NCBI GenBank assembly: GCA_021801945.1
Contig: JAKABE010000102.1
Coordinates: 1 to 9,279 of the forward strand
From: Acidobacteriota bacterium
Lineage (GTDB): Bacteria > Acidobacteriota > Terriglobia > Terriglobales > Acidobacteriaceae
Direction of reading: 5' to 3'
Length of the DNA: 9,279 bases
Translations under genes and position numbers: made by a program
Notes under the pieces: generated by a model
Databases searched by the model: none
Seen by the model: the letters and a program-made list of their open reading frames with translations, nothing else
What the model was told of the DNA's origin: nothing
In this document: piece by piece, positions 1 through 9,254 of the stretch
How positions within the stretch are numbered: the stretch's first letter is position 1
Layout of the letters: each line of letters opens with the position of its first letter

Positions 1-315
1 GTCCATCATCACTGAGGTGAAGCCGAGGGCGATGGCGCTCTTGCAGGTGTCAAAGCCGTTGCCGTGGTCCTGGTGCAAGGCCATGGGAATCTCTGGGTGC
101 AGCTCGGCGGCGGCGAGCATGAGGTGGTAGAGGTAGCGATCTTCGGCGTAGGAGCGCGCGCCACGGCTGGCCTGGACGATGACGGGAGATTTGGTTTCGA
201 CGGCCGCGGCCATGATGGCCTGGATCTGCTCCATGTTATTGACGTTAAAAGCGCCGACGCCGTAACCGCCCTTGGCGGCCTCGTCGAGGAGCTGCCGCGC
301 AGTGACTAATGGCAT
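1..315 (-). CDS. fba: Class II fructose-1,6-bisphosphate aldolase (partial, N-terminal 105 residues)
   Basis: Cleaves fructose-1,6-bisphosphate into dihydroxyacetone phosphate and glyceraldehyde-3-phosphate, or condenses them, in cytoplasmic glycolysis, gluconeogenesis or the Calvin cycle. The gene reads leftward and is cut by the window edge, so only 105 of an expected 340-360 residues are present. The N-terminus begins [20 protein letters not shown] and continues [15 protein letters not shown], the typical opening of class II aldolases, closest in my memory to the so-called Calvin-cycle subtype. The motif HQDHGN at residues 81-86 supplies the expected catalytic Asp (D83) and a zinc-ligand His (H84). 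The start is ATG at 315, supported by AAGGAG seven bases upstream (positions 323-328 on the plus strand). It is transcribed divergently from the GntP-family transporter. The remaining zinc ligands and the phosphate-binding region lie outside the window. Confidence 0.93.
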   Translation of the reverse strand, partial: MPLVTARQLLDEAAKGGYGVGAFNVNNMEQIQAIMAAAVETKSPVIVQASRGARSYAEDRYLYHLMLAAAELHPEIPMALHQDHGNGFDTCKSAIALGFTSVMMD

Positions 316-443
316 AAAAATTCTCCTTGGTATTTGGCTCCGGCGGTCTGACTCCGCATTAGTTACAAGAGCGGACCAATAACGCCGCAGCGGAGCGGCA
401 ATCATCTCCATGGTAGCAGAGGCGCGGACGCAAAGACTGTGCC

Positions 444-449
444 GGAGGA
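444..449 (+). promoter_or_regulatory. Ribosome binding site that decides the GTG start of the GntP-family gene
   Basis: GGAGGA lies six bases before the GTG at 456. The next in-frame start, ATG at 474, is 24 bases from this site and has no Shine-Dalgarno-like sequence of its own, so GTG at 456 is preferred. Confidence 0.75.
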
Positions 450-455
450 CACGCT

Positions 456-1949
456 GTGCGCGCGGTAGCCGCAATGTGGAATAATGCGCCGGTGAACGTC
501 ATCGCTTCGACTGCTCACGCATGGTATCTGCTGGCCTGCGTCGTCGGAACCGTGCTGTTGCTGTTGGTCCTCGTCGCGTGGGTGCGGCTGCATGCGGCGC
601 TGGGGTTGTGCGTGGCGGCGATTGCGCTGGGCCTGGCCTCAGGGATGCCGCTCAAGCAGGTGACGGTCTCGTTTGCCAACGGCGTGGGCAATATGATGGG
701 CCACATCGCCATCATCCTGGGGATGGGCGCCATTCTGGGCCAACTGCTGGCGGAGTCGGGCGGAGCGGCCGCGCTGGGCAAGGCCCTGGTGGAAGGCTGC
801 GGGCAGAAAGGCCTGCCGTGGGCGCTCCTCGCCCTGGGCATTCTCGTCGGTATGCCGGTGTTCTTCGAGGTCGGGCTGCTGCTGATGATGCCTATTATCG
901 TGGAGTCGGCGCAGCGGTCGAAACAGCCGGCGGTGCTGGTGGGGCTGCCGGTGATGGCTGGGCTCTCTGCAATGCATGGCCTGGTCCCACCTCATCCAGC
1001 CGCGATGCTCGCGGCGACAGCGTACCACGCCGATGTGGGATACACGATCCTGTGGGGGCTGGTGGTGGGCGTGCCCGCGGCAACGGTGGCTGGGCCGGGC
1101 CTGGGATGGGTGCTGAGGCGACGCTGGGAACTGCGGCAGCAGCGGAATCGGGAGCAAGGGACGTCGGCTGATGTCTTGCTCGCGGCGCCTGTACTGGGCA
1201 GCGCGCAGGCAGCGGTGAGTGCCAGAGACGCCGGGGCGGAAAAGGATGCGGGATTGGGGCCAGTGCCGCGCCCGGCAGGGGCTGTGCGGGCGCTGGTGGC
1301 GATACTTCTGCCCGTGGCGCTCATCTTCGCGGGCAGTTGGGCCGACACGGTAAGCGCGGCGGGCAGCGATTGGAACCGGATTTTGCACTTGGTGGGCAGC
1401 CCTGACGAGGCAATGGTGATTGCGGCACTGGCTGCACTGGCCACGCTCGGCGGCCACGTGCAGACCGGACGGCGCGAGGGCCGTGATATGCTGCGGCAGC
1501 TGACGGCGAGGTCCTTTGTGCCGATCGCTGGAGTGCTGGTGATCCTGTCGGCGGCGGGAGCGTTAAGCGGAGTTCTGCGCGACTCGGGAGCGGCGCAGGC
1601 CACGGTGGGGCTGGCCATGCGCGCACACTTGCCGCCTCTGCTGCTGGCCTGGGCGATGGCCGCGGTGGTGCGCGTCTGCATGGGATCGGCGACAGTTGCC
1701 ATGGCCGTGGCGTCGGGAGTGCTGGCGCCCCTGGCGGGACGGATGGGCGTAAGCCCGGAAATGCTGGTCATGGCCACTGGTTGCGGCTCGCTCGTCGCTT
1801 CTCATGTGAACGACTCAGGATTTTGGCTGGTCGGGTCGCTCTTCAACCTCGACGTGAAGGAGACGCTGGCGACCTGGACTGTGGTGGAGACCGTGGTGAG
1901 CGTGAGCGGGCTGGGAGTGACGCTGGCTGTGTCGGCGATGGTGCGGTGA
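456..1949 (+). CDS. GntP-family gluconate/organic acid:H+ symporter
   Basis: Inner-membrane secondary transporter that imports gluconate or a related sugar acid with protons; the exact substrate cannot be read from sequence. The 497 residues are almost entirely hydrophobic segments (about a dozen helices). Family hallmarks are present in order: an [18 protein letters not shown] block at about 87-104, GMPVFFEVG at 132-140, [12 protein letters not shown] at 171-182, SGVLRDSGA at 371-379, [12 protein letters not shown] at 410-421 and [11 protein letters not shown] at 449-459. Family members are usually about 440-450 residues. The extra length here sits mainly in a charged, Ala-rich hydrophilic loop at about 221-277. 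The start is GTG at 456 with GGAGGA six bases upstream. It is divergent from the aldolase gene across about 140 bases. No kinase or dehydratase for gluconate is visible beside it, so it may be a free-standing transporter gene. Confidence 0.9.
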   Translation: MRAVAAMWNNAPVNVIASTAHAWYLLACVVGTVLLLLVLVAWVRLHAALGLCVAAIALGLASGMPLKQVTVSFANGVGNMMGHIAIILGMGAILGQLLAESGGAAALGKALVEGCGQKGLPWALLALGILVGMPVFFEVGLLLMMPIIVESAQRSKQPAVLVGLPVMAGLSAMHGLVPPHPAAMLAATAYHADVGYTILWGLVVGVPAATVAGPGLGWVLRRRWELRQQRNREQGTSADVLLAAPVLGSAQAAVSARDAGAEKDAGLGPVPRPAGAVRALVAILLPVALIFAGSWADTVSAAGSDWNRILHLVGSPDEAMVIAALAALATLGGHVQTGRREGRDMLRQLTARSFVPIAGVLVILSAAGALSGVLRDSGAAQATVGLAMRAHLPPLLLAWAMAAVVRVCMGSATVAMAVASGVLAPLAGRMGVSPEMLVMATGCGSLVASHVNDSGFWLVGSLFNLDVKETLATWTVVETVVSVSGLGVTLAVSAMVR

Positions 1950-2022
1950 GTGGCCAGAGACACGCGCCAAACCACAATCGCCGTCCATCCGGTTTGCTCC
2001 ATCCAGATTGAAGCCCCGGCGC

Positions 2023-2052
2023 TTTTCACCCGCTCTTTGCATTCGATAGAAT
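2023..2052 (+). promoter_or_regulatory. Candidate sigma70-type promoter for the small membrane protein
   Basis: TTTTCA (2023-2028) and TAGAAT (2047-2052) are separated by 18 bases and match the -35 and -10 consensus at 4/6 and 5/6 positions. Transcription would begin about 7 bases after the -10, near 2059, only some 5 bases before the ATG at 2064. That would leave almost no leader. This is a consensus match only. Confidence 0.35.
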
Positions 2053-2063
2053 AGCGGCGGGCG

Positions 2064-2456
2064 ATGGAATGGTTCCTCAATGTTGCGTGGGCGCTTCTAG
2101 CCGTATACATGATCCATCAGTGGATGCGGTTAGCGCCCCGTAATGTTGCGGGAAGGCGGACGGGCTTGGCCGGCTTGGCCGTGCTTATTCTCATTCTGTT
2201 GCCGGCCATCTCGATCACCGATGATCTGCTGGCCGCGCAGAAACCGGCCGTCGTCGTGGAGTGTTGGCTGCGCCGCGATCATAAGGTAATCAGCCCGCAT
2301 TCGCTTCTTCCTGCGATCGCGGCGCCACCGGCGCAGGTTTTTGACTGGCTCTCCTTCGGCGCTTGGCAAGCGTTTACGCCTGGCCATTCCGCCGACCCGC
2401 TGGTTTCGTCACCTGCCTTAGCCCCGATCCAGAATCGCCCTCCGCCAACTGCCTGA
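2064..2456 (+). CDS. Small two-helix membrane protein of unknown function
   Basis: I cannot assign a function. The 130-residue product has two clear hydrophobic segments, about residues 2-21 (starting EWFLNVAWALLAVY) and 34-52 (GLAGLAVLILILLPAISIT). An Arg-rich linker (RLAPRNVAGRR) joins them and suggests that the loop is cytoplasmic. After the second helix come an acidic pair in ITDDLLAAQ (51-59), the basic WLRRDHK (68-74), and a Pro-rich tail ending IQNRPPPTA. I recall similar proteins with LPAISVTDD-like and NRPPP-like motifs from acidobacterial genomes, but no characterised member. There is no strong Shine-Dalgarno before ATG 2064, only a GC-rich stretch; a promoter-like pair lies just upstream. 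The clear topology and codon use make it a credible gene. It lies 114 bases after the transporter and 205 bases before the beta-barrel gene, so it is probably its own transcription unit. Confidence 0.72.
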   Translation: MEWFLNVAWALLAVYMIHQWMRLAPRNVAGRRTGLAGLAVLILILLPAISITDDLLAAQKPAVVVECWLRRDHKVISPHSLLPAIAAPPAQVFDWLSFGAWQAFTPGHSADPLVSSPALAPIQNRPPPTA

Positions 2457-2609
2457 GCGCCCTTTTCTGCGCGTTGTTTCATTGTCAGCCGCTTTTGCGC
2501 TTCGTATCTGCCGTTCTGATGACGATGCCAAGCCTGTCGGTGCAACAACTTCTCTGTTCATTCTAAAAACCATGAGACGACAAAGAGGCTCTGGGCGCGA
2601 CACGTCCGG

Positions 2610-2636
2610 ATGCTGCCGCGATTCCAGCGGCGGCAT
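2610..2636 (+). other. Hairpin in the leader of the beta-barrel protein gene
   Basis: ATGCTGCCGC (2610-2619) pairs with GCGGCGGCAT (2627-2636) around a 7-base loop, giving ten pairs with one G-U. The downstream arm ends 25 bases before ATG 2662. No T-run follows, so it is not a canonical intrinsic terminator. It could end upstream transcription or act in the mRNA leader. Confidence 0.45.
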
Positions 2637-2661
2637 TTGAGCCTGACGAGGTAAATTCTGC

Positions 2662-3663
2662 ATGAGCCGATTGCTCAGGGTGCCTGTGCGCATCCTATGT
2701 GTGGGAATCATAGGAATACTTGCGATAAAAGGATGGTCAGAGAGCCCAAAACGATGGAGCCCGCTGACTAGCGGACCTTTCTATACCGGGACGGCAGACG
2801 CTGATCCGCCAGGCTCTGGCTATTATGAGCCCTATCTCTTCGATACTTTGACATCATCGCTCGGGCAGTCGAGCTTCTACCTGCCGCAGAAGATAAGTCT
2901 CGGAATCATCAACAATCTGGAGATGGACTTCTATTTGCCGGTTGACCACAATACAGTTGGGCCGCCCACTACTCCCAGTGGGCGAAGTGTTTCGGCGTCT
3001 GGGCTGGGGGACTCATACCTTGAGCTGAAACGTCAGTTCATGAAAGATGGCGATAATGATCGCTTTTGGTCAAAACCCTCCTTGGCGCTGGAGTATATTC
3101 AGTACGTTCCGACCGGCAATTACCGCAAGCTCAATCCAAGTCAGTATGGAGCCGACCAAAGTGGAAACGGAACCTATGATGAGGGGTTGATCTTTCTAGC
3201 CAGGAAGAGATTCAAACCGTTCGAGGGGTATTTTCAGCTTGGCGATCTTGTGGAGAACCCTACCCACGTCGGCCCTGGATATACCTTCAACAATGGTTTC
3301 ACCACTGTTCCTCCCGGTGAGCATCTTCGCGTCGTCGATGGAAATCTTCTCTATTACTCGGGAGCGTTTGAGGACGTCCTGAACAACAAACACGGATTCG
3401 GCTATCTGGTCGAATATAGCGGGCAATCACAGAGCAAAGGCAACCTGTTCTTCGGTCACGCAACGGCGCCGAGCTGGACCTATCTGGATCTATCTCCCGA
3501 GGTCGAATTTACCTGGCCCAACAGATCCCGCTTTGGGATGACGTGGGGTGGCGGCATCTCTTTGCCAGTCATAGCATCGGGCTATGCTCGTTCCCGGGTG
3601 CCAATGTTCACAGTTTCGTTCTATCGCAACGGAAAGCGCGGATATCGCGGCGAGCGCGATTGA
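2662..3663 (+). CDS. Predicted outer-membrane beta-barrel protein, MetA-pathway/transporter-like family
   Basis: Residues 1-25 look like a signal peptide: basic MSRLLRVPVR, then the hydrophobic ILCVGIIGILAI, then a small-residue site near GWS. The mature part shows alternating short hydrophobic/aromatic and polar stretches with many Tyr, Phe, Trp and Gly, as expected for amphipathic beta strands. Examples are the segments around 84-94, 117-125, 138-150, 244-254, 272-284 and 312-321. The opening (FYTGTADADPPGSGYYEPYLFD, from 40) and the GLGDSYLELKRQF region (114-126) resemble the family often annotated as phenol-degradation MetA-pathway or simply 'transporter', whose substrates are mostly unknown. 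The start is ATG at 2662 with a weak GAGG ten bases upstream. Two 60-base lines I counted within it (3061 and 3361) are about 50-52% GC, against about 63% for one line of the neighbouring permease gene. This may reflect barrel amino-acid composition or acquisition by transfer. The family call is tentative; the envelope location is more secure. Confidence 0.6.
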   Translation: MSRLLRVPVRILCVGIIGILAIKGWSESPKRWSPLTSGPFYTGTADADPPGSGYYEPYLFDTLTSSLGQSSFYLPQKISLGIINNLEMDFYLPVDHNTVGPPTTPSGRSVSASGLGDSYLELKRQFMKDGDNDRFWSKPSLALEYIQYVPTGNYRKLNPSQYGADQSGNGTYDEGLIFLARKRFKPFEGYFQLGDLVENPTHVGPGYTFNNGFTTVPPGEHLRVVDGNLLYYSGAFEDVLNNKHGFGYLVEYSGQSQSKGNLFFGHATAPSWTYLDLSPEVEFTWPNRSRFGMTWGGGISLPVIASGYARSRVPMFTVSFYRNGKRGYRGERD

Positions 3664-3712
3664 GGTCGCAACCATTCGGTGAATCTGCGCCATGAGAGTG
3701 CACATTTTGTGC

Positions 3713-3752
3713 GGCCAATGGCGCGCAGCCGGCGTCAAGGCGGCGCGCGGCC
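3713..3752. terminator. Candidate bidirectional terminator hairpin between convergent genes
   Basis: Between the stop of the beta-barrel gene (3663) and the stop of the permease gene (3757), GCGCGC-A-GCC (3721-3730) can pair with GGC-G-GCGCGC (3739-3748) around an 8-base loop. Outer GGCC arms at 3713-3716 and 3749-3752 can extend the stem with an AATG bulge. No clear T-tract follows on either strand, so termination is inferred from position and stem strength. Confidence 0.45.
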
Positions 3753-3756
3753 ACTT

Positions 3757-6337
3757 CTATTCCTCGCGCAAGACTTCCAGCGGGCGGAGACCGAGGATGC
3801 GGTAGCTGGCGATCCAGCCGGTGGCCGTGGCCAGCAGCGCGGTTCCGGCGAGGGCGATGAGCGTGGCTCCCCACTGGAAGTGGAAGGCGACATCGAGCCG
3901 GTGCAGTAGAATGCGCGCCAGCAAGTTGGCGAAGAGGACGCCGACCGCGCCTCCGAGCAGGCCGAGGAAGCTGAACTCGACGCTGAAGGTGCGCACGATC
4001 CTCATGCGCGTGGCGCCCAGCGTCTTGAGCACGACCGCCTCCTGCATACGGCGGAAGCGCGTGCCGGCGATGCTGGCGGCGAGGATGGCGAGGCCGGCAA
4101 GAATGGAGAAGGCAGCCAGCAGGCGGACGACTACGGTGATCTGATTGACCACGCTCTCGATACGCTCCAGCACATCGGCCACGTTGACGACCGTGATGGT
4201 GGGATAGGCGGCGAAGAAGGCACGCTCCATCTCGGCTACCTGCCCGGGAACCATGTGCACGCCACCGTACCAGGTGGAAGGCTGGTCCTGGGCGAGGCCA
4301 GAAGGAACGACAAAGCGGACACGAGCGCCCAGGTGGAAGCCGTCGGCCCGATAGATGGCCGCTACTCGCAGAGTGTGGACTGTTCCGCCGGTGTCGATCT
4401 GGACGGAGGAGCCGACGGAGAGATGCAGCCACTTGGCGACGCCCTCGCTGAGGGCGATTTCAGAGGAGTTGGCGTTTTTCCACCACGCGCCGTGGATGAC
4501 CTTGTCGCCCGCCAGCGGAGCGTCGGCCCAGCTCAGCTCGGCGCTCTCCAGCATGTGCCGGGGAAGGTGATGGCCCTTGAGTTCTTGCAAGGGAGTTCCG
4601 TTGAGAGCGAGAAAGCGGCCGACTACAACGGGAATCATGTCCAGCTTCCGCGTGACGCCGGTCTGGTGCGCGAAGAAGTCCTTCACGCCGGCCACCTGAT
4701 CGGTGCGCACATCGACGAGAAAGACATTGGGCAGTTTGGGCGAGGCGGTTTCGCGCAGGTCGCGCAGCAGATCGGCCTGCATGAGGTAGACCGCCAGGAT
4801 GAGCATCACGCCCGCGCCCAGCGCGGCCAGGATCGCGGAGGATTGGTTGCCGGGGCGGTAGAGATTGGCGAGGCCGTGACGAAGGGAAGAGGGCAGACGC
4901 AGGCGCGTGCGGTTGAGGAGGAAATGCACCGCGCGCAAGGCCAGGAAGGCCATGACCAGCAGAACGAGAAGGGCGGCGGTGAGGAGCAGAGCGAACCATT
5001 TGCCGATCACGGGCGAGTCAGAGAGCGCCCAGGCAATGGCGCCCAGAGCGGCAACCGCCGCGGCAGCGATGGCAAGTTGCAGACGGCGCGCCCAGCAGCG
5101 GGCAAGCCAGCCGGAGACGCCGCCCGCGGGGTGCTCGACGAGCCGGCGCAGAACCAGGACGGGACGGACGGAGCGCACGTCGAGGAGCGGGGGCAGGCAG
5201 AAGAGCAGGGTCGTGAGCAGTCCCGTACCCAGGCCAGCCAGTGCCGAGGTCCAGGGAAAGGCAAGCGCGGCATGGAGGTGAACCAGATGAGCGAAGGTGG
5301 CGGGCAGTGCCGCCATGACGGCCACGCCGGCAGCCACGCCCAGCAGGGCTCCGGCGAGGCCTAAGCCGAGGGTTTGTAGAAGAAAGATGCGCAGAAGATC
5401 GGCGGAATCAGCGCCCATGGCCTTGAGGATGGCGAGCATGTCCATGCGCTGGCCGAGGTGGGCGTGCATGGCCATGGCTACGCCAATCGCGCCCAGGACC
5501 ATGGCTACAAGGCAGATGAGGCTGAGGATGGCGGTAGCGTGGTCGAGTCCGCGGGTGAGCGCGGGATTGCCTTCGCGGTAGTCCATCACCTGCGCGCTGG
5601 GCAACGCGAGTTCAAGTTGGGCGCGTACGGCGGAGAGTTCAGCGTCAGCCGAACGGCCCTGCGGCGCGGTCTGCGGGAGCTTGACGAGCAGCCGCCAGCT
5701 TGCGCGGCTGCCGGGCGCAAGCAAGCCCGTGCGCTGGAGCGCCGCTTGGGTAATCATTACGCGTGGACCGAGGCTGACGCCGGCCAGTATGCGGTCCGGC
5801 TCTTGCTTGAGGACTGCGGAAATGCGGAAGTCGAGATTGCCGAGGCGAATGGTTTGGCCCACATGCGCGTTCGTGCGGATGAGAAACTCGCCGGCTACTA
5901 CGGCTGAGCCGTCCTGGAGGGCCTGGCGCAGAGGCATGGAGGGGGCAAGGATGGCGGTTCCGTAGTAGGGATACTGCGTGGGATCGACGGCCTTCAAGGA
6001 AACCAGAAGAGGGAAGGGTTCGCTGGGCACTGAGGCCATGGAGACGGTGTCCGTGGTCCAGGTGGTCTGCATGCCAGGATTCTCGCGGACGATGGCGGCA
6101 ATCTTGGCGGTCTGCTGTGGCGTAGGCGCGTGGAAGATGCGCGCGCTGAGATCGGCGGCCATGAGCGAGCGGGCTTGGAGCCCCAGAGTGCGGCGAAAGC
6201 TCCCGCTCAGGCCGCGCACGCCTACCAGCGCGGCGACGCCCACGGCGACCGACAGCACCACAAAGGCGAATTTGCCCGGCGCGGACTTCAGATCGCGCCA
6301 GGCGATGGCCGCGGCGCGCCGCCAGCTCAAGGCGCGC

Positions 6338-6345
<8 letters not shown>
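3757..6345 (-). CDS. ybbP: YbbP-like ABC transporter permease (FtsX family, 10 predicted helices)
   Basis: Inner-membrane subunit of an ABC system of the MacB/LolCDE (type VII, mechanotransmission) superfamily, which typically moves or extracts lipids and hydrophobic molecules at the periplasmic face. The 862 residues contain a first helix at about 26-44 and a large periplasmic domain to about 265. The first FtsX unit has helices near 270-292, 320-348 and 366-388, with the coupling motif AILKAMGA at 305-312. Two central helices lie near 422-440 and 448-470. A further helix at about 503-523 precedes a second periplasmic domain (524-737). The second FtsX unit has helices near 738-759, 789-813 and 826-848, with VVLKTLGATRMRI at 771-783. 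The C-terminus LRPLEVLREE is typical of YbbP. The start ATG at 6345 overlaps the ATPase stop by 8 bases. GAGGAG (6350-6355 on the plus strand) lies four bases before it, indicating translational coupling. Divergent tesA supports a role with a lipid or ester hydrolase. Confidence 0.92.
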
Positions 6346-7057
<712 letters not shown>

Positions 7058-7065
7058 TCTGCCCG

Positions 7066-7071
7066 CCTCCC
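7066..7071 (-). promoter_or_regulatory. Ribosome binding site supporting the GTG start of the ATPase
   Basis: Read on the minus strand, GGGAGG lies eight bases before GTG at 7057. No in-frame ATG gives a better-spaced start, so the GTG is favoured. Confidence 0.65.
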
Positions 7072-7121
7072 GTGCATGGCTCCGAACCGGCGGCAGACAT
7101 CGGTCTCCGCCGCGCCATTGC

Positions 7122-7127
7122 TACACT
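7122..7127 (+). promoter_or_regulatory. Possible -10 element directly before tesA
   Basis: TACACT matches four of six positions of the -10 consensus and ends six bases before the GTG at 7134. Transcription from it would start at or next to the start codon, which would explain the lack of a Shine-Dalgarno. I see no convincing -35 at the right distance, so this is weak. Confidence 0.25.
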
Positions 7128-7133
7128 CTTCTT

Positions 7134-7775
7134 GTGGACGTTCGCCGCGCGCTTCTCGTTTCAATTTGCTGTTTGCTCGCGTTCCTATCGCCGGCAGGCG
7201 CCGCTTCACCCAGCAATTCCCACATTCTGGTCTGCTACGGCGACAGCATCACAGCCGGTTATGGGCTTCCGGCCGGTGAAGCCTACCCCACGTACCTCCA
7301 GCGCGATCTGAACTCTCAAGGCTATCACTACAAGGTGCTTAACCGCGGCACCAGCGGCGCTACCACTAAAGACGCTCTGGCCGGGCTGCCGTACATTCTG
7401 CGCTTGCACCCGGAGATTGTGATCGTGGAGTTCGGCGGCAACGACGGGCTGCGCGGGCTGCCGCTCACGTCGACCCGGCGCAACCTGGACGAGTTGCTGA
7501 CCAGGTTGGCAGCCGCGCACATCAAGGTGTTGCTCGGGGGCATCACGCTGCCACCCAATTATGGACCCGAGTACATCCGGCAGTTCCAGCAGGTCTTTCA
7601 AGAGGTTGCGGCGCGCTACCGCGTCGCGTTCGTACCCATGATCTACAAGAATCTTGTCCACGTATCCGGAACCATCCAGGCTGATGGCATTCATCCCACC
7701 GCGAAGGGCTCCAGGATCATCGCCGAGACGCTGATGCCGGCGCTGAAGCCGCTGCTGAACAAAACCGTCCGATAG
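7134..7775 (+). CDS. tesA: TesA-like periplasmic SGNH/GDSL hydrolase (arylesterase, acyl-CoA thioesterase I / lysophospholipase L1 type)
   Basis: Hydrolyses ester or thioester bonds of lipids or acyl compounds in the periplasm; E. coli TesA acts on acyl-CoAs, lysophospholipids and aryl esters. Residues 1-23 form a signal peptide (MDVRRA, then a hydrophobic core, then AGA before Ala24), so the mature protein is about 190 residues, like E. coli TesA. The four SGNH blocks are visible: GDSITAGYG at 36-44 with nucleophile Ser38, NRGTSGATT at 70-78 with the oxyanion Gly, GGNDGLRG at 101-108 with Asn103, and DGIHPTAKG at 184-192 with Asp184 and His187. The start is GTG at 7134. It gives a complete signal peptide but has no Shine-Dalgarno before it. 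The gene is divergent from the ybbA-ybbP pair across 76 bases, the same arrangement as in E. coli. Confidence 0.93.
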   Translation: MDVRRALLVSICCLLAFLSPAGAASPSNSHILVCYGDSITAGYGLPAGEAYPTYLQRDLNSQGYHYKVLNRGTSGATTKDALAGLPYILRLHPEIVIVEFGGNDGLRGLPLTSTRRNLDELLTRLAAAHIKVLLGGITLPPNYGPEYIRQFQQVFQEVAARYRVAFVPMIYKNLVHVSGTIQADGIHPTAKGSRIIAETLMPALKPLLNKTVR

Positions 7776-7844
7776 CCCCAATCTTCTTTGTGAGACAAAG
7801 ACACTGCCCTGTGGATTGGTCGCCCAGGCGGCAAAGCAATTTCG

Positions 7845-7858
7845 CGCGCGTTTGCGCG
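7845..7858 (+). terminator. Weak candidate terminator after tesA
   Basis: CGCGC (7845-7849) pairs with GCGCG (7854-7858) around a GTTT loop and is followed by the T-rich TTATCTCTT. It lies about 70 bases after the tesA stop. The stem is only five pairs. Confidence 0.3.
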
Positions 7859-7930
7859 TTATCTCTTAAAGCGCCGCAAGTCAGTTCTATCTTCTTCGGA
7901 CCGCGGTCAACGGACTCTGGCGCGGCATTG

Positions 7931-7980
7931 GATTCCGAACGCCACAGCGCCGTTCCATCAGGTGCTGGGCGTTCGGAATC
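7931..7980. repeat. 50-base near-perfect inverted repeat between tesA and the esterase gene
   Basis: GATTCCGAACGCC (7931-7943) is the exact reverse complement of GGCGTTCGGAATC (7968-7980). Inside it, after a single bulged A (7944), CAGC pairs with GCTG (7945-7948 with 7964-7967) and GCC with GGT (7949-7951 with 7961-7963). A 9-base loop remains. The whole is about 20 pairs with one bulge. It starts 14 bases past the stop of the esterase gene as read on the minus strand. No T-tract follows on either strand. It could be a terminator of the convergent genes, a REP-like dispersed repeat, or a small mobile-element remnant. Confidence 0.75.
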
Positions 7981-7994
7981 GAGATGCATCGGGT

Positions 7995-9254
<1,260 letters not shown>

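Noticed and set aside
384..399. GCCGC...GCGGC short inverted repeat between aldolase and transporter genes
   Set aside because: Only five pairs in GC-rich DNA; expected by chance.
639..1457. 272- and 261-residue minus-strand frames (639-1457 and 992-1777) opposite the GntP-family gene
   Set aside because: Antisense shadows; composition is Arg/Ala/Pro/His-rich and the plus-strand frame carries all the family motifs.
2457..2480. GCGC...GCGC followed by T-rich sequence after the small membrane protein gene, as a terminator
   Set aside because: Four-base self-complementary arms only; not distinguishable from chance.
2363..2566. 67-residue plus-strand frame spanning the end of the small membrane protein gene
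   Set aside because: Different frame from the real gene, no ribosome binding site, no recognisable features.
3608..4432. 274-residue minus-strand frame overlapping the permease 3' end
   Set aside because: Out-of-frame shadow of the permease, Arg/His/Pro-rich, and it runs into the intergenic region and the end of the beta-barrel gene.
4255..5364. 369-residue open frame on the plus strand opposite the permease
   Set aside because: It lies wholly antisense to a well-supported permease, is rich in Gly/Glu/Arg/Gln with no fold or motif, and is the usual shadow of a high-GC gene.
7206..7781. 191-residue minus-strand frame opposite tesA
   Set aside because: Antisense shadow of a gene with complete SGNH blocks.
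7786..7800. CTTTGT-GAG-ACAAAG hairpin just after tesA
   Set aside because: Six mostly A-T pairs with a three-base loop and no T-tract; too weak to call.
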